From NCBI GenBank assembly GCA_052034295.1, contig JBPOIS010000208.1, positions 1 through 17,511 of the forward strand: 17,511 nt of DNA, in the 5' to 3' direction. Below are positions 13,716 through 17,511 of the stretch, piece by piece. The notes under the pieces were generated by a model that did not search any database, was not told the origin of the DNA, and saw only the letters and a program-made list of their open reading frames with translations. Position 1 is the stretch's first letter. Every line of letters starts with the position of its first letter. Both the position numbers and the translations under genes were made by a program. The stretch comes from JBPOIS01 sp052034295. Lineage in GTDB: Bacteria > Pseudomonadota > Gammaproteobacteria > Pseudomonadales > Moraxellaceae.

Positions 13716-15631
13716 ACAATGAACCGGCCCCGCTGGGCAACGGCAGACTGAACCAGCTCAATCAATGCTTGGACTGGCATGGTTCCCAGATTTTTTCCAC
13801 CCCGGGTGCGTACATTCACGGTGCCTTCCTCGACCTCGCGGTCGCCCAGCACCAGCAGATAGGGAATCCGCTCCAGGGTACGTTCCCGAATCTTAAAACC
13901 GATCTTTTCGTTTCTCAAGTCGGAAATCACCCGCAGGCCTGCGCTCCTGAGCTGTTGCTCCAGGGTGCACGCAGCGGCCTGCTGGCTGTCGGTGATCGTC
14001 ATCACACAGGCCTGTATGGGGGCGAGCCACGGCGGCATCAAGCCTGCATAGTGCTCAATCAGGATGCCGATGAAGCGCTCAAAGCTGCCGAAAATGGCGC
14101 GGTGCAGCATCACCGGCTGCTGACGGCTGTTGTCTTCGGCGACATATTCCGCGCCGAGGCGTTCCGGCAGGTTGAAGTCAAGCTGGATGGTGCCACACTG
14201 CCAGACCCGGCCCAGACAGTCCTTGAGCGAGAATTCGATTTTGGGCCCATAAAAGGCACCTTCGCCCGGCTGCAGCGCCCAGGCCAGACCGGCGGCATCC
14301 AGCGCGTCGGCCAGGGCTTTTTCGGCCACATCCCACTGTTCATCCTGCCCGACCCGCTTGGCTGGGCGGGTGGACAGTTTCATTTGCACGTCATCAAAAC
14401 CAAAGTCGCGGTACACCGCCAGGGTCAGCTTGATGAAATCGGCGGCTTCCTGCCCCACCTGATCCAGGGTACAGAAAATGTGCGCATCGTCCTGGGTAAA
14501 GCCGCGCACGCGCATGATGCCGTGCAGCGAACCGGATGGCTCGTTGCGGTGACAGGAGCCAAATTCGGCCAGCCGCAGCGGCAGGTCGCGGTAGGATTTC
14601 AGGCCCTGATTGAACACCTGCACGTGGCAGGGGCAGTTCATCGGCTTGATGGCGTAGTCGCGGCTCTCGCTGTGGGTGGTGAACATGTTCTGGGCGTAGT
14701 TGTCCCAGTGACCGGATTTTTCCCAGAGCACCCGGTCCACGATCTGCGGGGTTTTGATCTCCAGATAACCGTGGTCGCGCTGGATGCCGCGCATGTACTG
14801 CTCCAGCACCTGATAGATGGTCCAGCCGTTGGGGTGCCAGAACACCATGCCGGGCGCTTCTTCCTGCATGTGGAACAGGTCGAGGGCCTTGCCGATCTTG
14901 CGGTGGTCGCGCTTTTCGGCTTCTTCGATGCGCTGGAGGTAGGCATCCAGCTGCTTCTTGTCGGCCCAGGCGGTGCCATAGACCCGCTGCAGCTGCTCGT
15001 TTTTGGCATCGCCGCGCCAGTAGGCGCCGGACAGCTTGGTGAGTTTGAAGGCTTTCAGAAAGCGTGTGTTGGGCACGTGCGGGCCCCGGCACATGTCCAC
15101 ATATTCCTGGTGGTGGTACAGGCCCATGTGGGTTTCGTCGGGCATGTCGTCCACCAGCCGCAGCTTGTAGTCTTCGCCACGGGTCTGGAACGTGTCGATG
15201 ACTTCGGCACGCGGGGTCATTTTTTTGATGACGTCGTATTCGGTGTCGATCAACTCGCGCATCCGCGCTTCGATGGCGGCGACATCCTCGGGGGTGAAGG
15301 ACCGCTCGCTGTACATGTCGTAATAAAAACCGTCTTCGATCACCGGACCGATGACCATTTTCACCTCAGGATACAGCTGCTTGACCGCGTGGCCCATCAG
15401 GTGGGCGCAGGAATGGCGGATGATCTCGACGCCTTCGGGGTCCTTGGCGGTGATGAGCTGCACCGTGGCGTCCTGATCAATCAGGTCACAGGCGTCCCGC
15501 AGGATGCCATTGACCCGCCCGGCGAGGGTGGCCTTGGCCAGTCCGGCACCGATGCTGCGCGCCACGTCCATCACGGACACGGGTTGATCAAAAACTTTCT
15601 GGTCGCCCGAGGGCAGGGTAATCACCGGCAT
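13709..15631 (-). CDS. thrS: Threonyl-tRNA synthetase
   Basis: 640 residues; E. coli ThrRS has 642. It charges tRNA-Thr and edits Ser-tRNA-Thr. Domains in order: TGS (about 1-62), editing domain with HxxxH at H73 and H77 (RHSCAHLMGH) and YVDMCRGPH (177-185), class II core with MNCPCH (zinc ligands) and RNEPSGSLHG (motif 2), and the C-terminal anticodon-binding domain with RNEKIGFKIRE. Start ATG 15631 has AAGGA (15640-15644) upstream; the frame stays open further upstream, but that part covers the leader and the opposite gene. It is first in a thrS-infC operon. Its leader holds a tRNA-like stem-loop (15649-15679) that strongly suggests translational autorepression as in E. coli. Confidence 0.98.
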   Translation of the reverse strand: MPVITLPSGDQKVFDQPVSVMDVARSIGAGLAKATLAGRVNGILRDACDLIDQDATVQLITAKDPEGVEIIRHSCAHLMGHAVKQLYPEVKMVIGPVIEDGFYYDMYSERSFTPEDVAAIEARMRELIDTEYDVIKKMTPRAEVIDTFQTRGEDYKLRLVDDMPDETHMGLYHHQEYVDMCRGPHVPNTRFLKAFKLTKLSGAYWRGDAKNEQLQRVYGTAWADKKQLDAYLQRIEEAEKRDHRKIGKALDLFHMQEEAPGMVFWHPNGWTIYQVLEQYMRGIQRDHGYLEIKTPQIVDRVLWEKSGHWDNYAQNMFTTHSESRDYAIKPMNCPCHVQVFNQGLKSYRDLPLRLAEFGSCHRNEPSGSLHGIMRVRGFTQDDAHIFCTLDQVGQEAADFIKLTLAVYRDFGFDDVQMKLSTRPAKRVGQDEQWDVAEKALADALDAAGLAWALQPGEGAFYGPKIEFSLKDCLGRVWQCGTIQLDFNLPERLGAEYVAEDNSRQQPVMLHRAIFGSFERFIGILIEHYAGLMPPWLAPIQACVMTITDSQQAAACTLEQQLRSAGLRVISDLRNEKIGFKIRERTLERIPYLLVLGDREVEEGTVNVRTRGGKNLGTMPVQALIELVQSAVAQRGRFIVE

Positions 15632-15648
15632 GTTCGCTATCCTTGAGG

Positions 15649-15679
15649 AGTGATGGCCTGTACCAAAGGCCATGTCACC
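15649..15679 (-). promoter_or_regulatory. tRNA-Thr anticodon-like operator hairpin in the thrS leader
   Basis: In the thrS mRNA, GGUGA (15679-15675) pairs with UCACU (15653-15649, one G-U pair) and UGGCCU (15672-15667) with AGGCCA (15659-15654), with a 2-base bulge between. The loop has seven bases, UUGGUAC (15666-15660). Read as an anticodon loop it gives U33, anticodon GGU and A37, which fits tRNA-Thr(GGU); G35 and U36 are threonine identity bases. The stem ends four bases before the Shine-Dalgarno AAGGA. This matches domain 2 of the E. coli thrS operator, where ThrRS binding blocks ribosomes; there the triplet is CGU. Confidence 0.8.
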
Positions 15680-15697
15680 GCGAGATGGGGCATTCTG

Positions 15698-15738
15698 GGG
15701 CGCTGCCCGCAGACCACACGGACCGGACGCCAGCACCC
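15698..15738 (-). promoter_or_regulatory. Second stem of the thrS leader (domain 4-like)
   Basis: GGGUGCUG (15738-15731) pairs with CAGCGCCC (15705-15698) over eight positions, one of them G-U. Further pairs are possible inside the 25-base loop. About 18 apparently unpaired bases (15680-15697) join it to the anticodon-like hairpin. Two stems joined by a single-stranded segment is the layout of the E. coli operator, in which each ThrRS subunit contacts one stem. Confidence 0.55.
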
Positions 15739-15756
15739 AAATGCATAAAGCGCAAT

Positions 15757-15785
15757 ACTTTAGCAGCCTGTGCAGTGCCTGCCTA
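15757..15785 (-). promoter_or_regulatory. Candidate thrS promoter
   Basis: On the minus strand, TAGGCA (15785-15780) and TAAAGT (15762-15757) are 17 bp apart, each matching four of six consensus bases. TGC just before the -10 element makes an extended -10. Transcription would start near 15750, so both leader stems would be in the transcript. Confidence 0.45.
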
Positions 15786-15889
15786 TGGCTGCGGTGGTTT
15801 TTTATGCAGCCGGAGCAGCCACTTCGCCCCTGACCCGACGAAGCGGCTATGCTGGTCGTCTCCATGATGGCCTGCAAAGGAGCTGCCCG

Positions 15890-17511
15890 ATGCCACACCA
15901 GCCTCACCCCTACGATGACCTGCCGCGCACCCCGGCGAACTTTGTGGCGCTGTCGCCGCTGAGTTTCGTGGCGCGCAGCGCCGCCGTCCATCCGGCACAG
16001 ACCGCCATCCTCCACGGTACACGGCGGCTCAGCTGGGCCGAGGTGTACCGGCGCTGTCGGCAGGCCGCCAGTCAATTGCAGCGGATGGGCATTGGCCGCA
16101 ATGACACCGTGTCCACCCTGCTGCCGAATGTGCCGGCGATGATTGAGGCGCATTATTTTGTGCCGATGGCCGGGGCGGTGCTGAACACCCTGAACATCCG
16201 GCTGGACGCTGAGGCACTGGCGTTCCAGCTCAACCATGCCCAGACCCGGCTGCTGCTGGTCGATCCGGAGTTTGCCGGTCTGGCCCGCGAGGTGCTGAAA
16301 CAGGTGGACCATGCGGTTCAGGTGTTGGACGTGGCCGATGCCCTCTACACCGGCGACGCCCAGCCGCTGGGCACGCTGGACTACGAAGACTGGCTGGCGG
16401 CGGGTGACCCTGACTTTCAATGGTCGCTGCCCGGGGATGAATGGCAGGCCATCAGCCTGAACTACACCTCAGGCACCACCGGCAACCCCAAGGGCGTGGT
16501 GTACCACCACCGGGGTGCCTATCTGGCTGCCGTGTCCAACCTGCTGGCTGCACGCATGGCCGATCCGGCGGTGTACCTGTGGACCCTGCCGCTGTTTCAC
16601 TGCAATGGCTGGTGTTTTGCCTGGAGTCTGGCCGCCAACAGTGGCACGCAGGTGTGCCTGCGCCGTGTCGAGCCGCTGCGGGTACTGCAGCTGATGGCGG
16701 AGCATCGGGTCACCCACCTGTGTGGGGCACCGATCGTCTACAGCCTGCTGATGAATGTCCCGGCCGAACAGCGTCCGCCGTTGACCCCACCAATTCAGGC
16801 CCTCGTGGCCGGGGCCGCGCCGCCGGCGGCCATTCTGGAGGGCATGCGTCAACTGGGTCTGAACGTCTGCCACGTGTATGGCCTGACCGAAACCTACGGC
16901 CCGGCCGGCCTGTGTGCCGGGCAACCGGACTGGGCGGGCCTGTCCATCGGTGAACAGGCGCAGCGCCATGGCCGTCAGGGCGTGCCCTACCCGCTGCAGG
17001 AAGCCATGCAGGTGATGGACCCGGAGCAGATGACGGCCCTGCCGGCCGGTTCGGATACCCTGGGTGAAATCATGTTCCGTGGCAATCTGGTCATGAAAGG
17101 CTATCTGAAAAACCCTGACGCCACGGCTGCAGCCTTTGCCGGAGGGTGGTTCCACAGCGGTGATCTGGCGGTGTGTGAGGCGGATGGCTATGCCAAAATC
17201 AAGGACCGAGCCAAGGACATCATCATTTCTGGCGGGGAAAACATCTCCTCACTGGAAATCGAGGAAGTGCTGTACCGCCATCCTGCGGTGATGGCGGCGG
17301 CGGTGATTGCAGTACCTGACCCGCAGTGGGGTGAAGTGCCATGGGCCTTTGTGGAGCTGAAGCCGGGCAGCCAGACCAGCGCAGAGGCCCTGCTGGCCGA
17401 ATGCACTGCCCATCTGGCCCGGTTCAAGCGGCCCAAAAAAATCATCCTTGGTGAAATCCCCAAGACTTCCACCGGCAAGTTGCAAAAATTTGTGCTGCGT
17501 GAGCGGGTGCG
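15890..17511 (+). CDS. Acyl-CoA synthetase (AMP-forming), 3' end outside window
   Basis: Open from ATG 15890 (AAGGAG at 15877-15882) to the edge, 540 codons. It activates a carboxylic acid, probably a short- or medium-chain fatty acid, to acyl-CoA through an acyl-adenylate. Motifs: YTSGTTGNPKGVV (P-loop), TLPLFHCNGWCF, YGLTETYGPAG, GWFHSGDL, KDRAKDIIISGGENISSLEIEE, and near the end KTSTGKLQKF with the catalytic lysine. The opening (YDDLPRTPANFVALSPLSFV) resembles the AlkK/PRK08162-type FadD-like group of about 540-550 residues, so only a few residues are missing. It is divergent from thrS with 258 bp between the starts. The possible -10 TATGCT (15848-15853) has no good -35. The substrate cannot be read from sequence. 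Confidence 0.92.
   Translation, partial: MPHQPHPYDDLPRTPANFVALSPLSFVARSAAVHPAQTAILHGTRRLSWAEVYRRCRQAASQLQRMGIGRNDTVSTLLPNVPAMIEAHYFVPMAGAVLNTLNIRLDAEALAFQLNHAQTRLLLVDPEFAGLAREVLKQVDHAVQVLDVADALYTGDAQPLGTLDYEDWLAAGDPDFQWSLPGDEWQAISLNYTSGTTGNPKGVVYHHRGAYLAAVSNLLAARMADPAVYLWTLPLFHCNGWCFAWSLAANSGTQVCLRRVEPLRVLQLMAEHRVTHLCGAPIVYSLLMNVPAEQRPPLTPPIQALVAGAAPPAAILEGMRQLGLNVCHVYGLTETYGPAGLCAGQPDWAGLSIGEQAQRHGRQGVPYPLQEAMQVMDPEQMTALPAGSDTLGEIMFRGNLVMKGYLKNPDATAAAFAGGWFHSGDLAVCEADGYAKIKDRAKDIIISGGENISSLEIEEVLYRHPAVMAAAVIAVPDPQWGEVPWAFVELKPGSQTSAEALLAECTAHLARFKRPKKIILGEIPKTSTGKLQKFVLRERV

Noticed and set aside
13769..15646. 625-codon open frame antisense to thrS
   Set aside because: It mirrors the thrS gene and has no recognisable motifs; thrS is certain.
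15763..15820. Three GCAGCC repeats upstream of thrS
   Set aside because: Six-base G+C-rich words recur often here; spacing is irregular and no known regulator site matches.

Overview
The window looks like chromosome of a G+C-rich gammaproteobacterium (roughly 60-65% G+C by eye). The thrS-infC pair, the AUU start of infC, a thrS leader built like the Escherichia coli threonyl-tRNA synthetase operator, and a Fiu/PiuA-PiuC iron locus all fit this; a high-G+C member of Pseudomonadales is a guess. There are 13 protein genes, two of them cut by the window edges. I see no rRNA, tRNA, CRISPR array, insertion sequence or phage gene.

Positions 1-5290 hold two divergent iron-responsive transcription units around one Fur-type box (2942-2960). 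Leftward are a DUF4198 periplasmic protein and a TonB-dependent receptor (3' end off the window). Rightward are an exported ApbE-type flavin transferase fused to DUF2271 and, overlapping it by ATGA, a PepSY-associated membrane protein. The likely theme is outer-membrane uptake of an iron (or other metal) complex plus a flavin- or haem-linked redox step in the periplasm or inner membrane.

Positions 5592-9894 are a second iron operon. An exact 7-1-7 Fur site (core 5605-5619) overlaps its promoter. The genes are a Fiu/PiuA-type catecholate siderophore receptor, the PiuC/YbiX Fe(II)/2-oxoglutarate dioxygenase, and an FMN-dependent 2-hydroxy-acid oxidoreductase. The last gene overlaps the end of a convergent NADAR/YbiA-type gene by 59 bp.

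Positions 10468-15785 hold the translation genes rplT, rpmI, infC and thrS, all leftward. The usual thrS-infC-rpmI-rplT operon is split: infC ends at its own terminator (13090-13117), then an opposite-strand GspE/PilB-type ATPase gene follows, and rpmI-rplT restart from a separate candidate promoter (11155-11183). rplT is followed by a strong terminator and a NADAR gene rather than pheS-pheT.

The best regulatory find is the thrS leader. Its RNA can fold into a stem with a 7-base loop reading UUGGUAC (15660-15666), which copies a tRNA-Thr(GGU) anticodon loop, four bases upstream of the Shine-Dalgarno sequence. A second long stem lies further upstream, so the layout matches the E. coli thrS autoregulatory operator. 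The window ends in a rightward acyl-CoA synthetase gene that is nearly complete.
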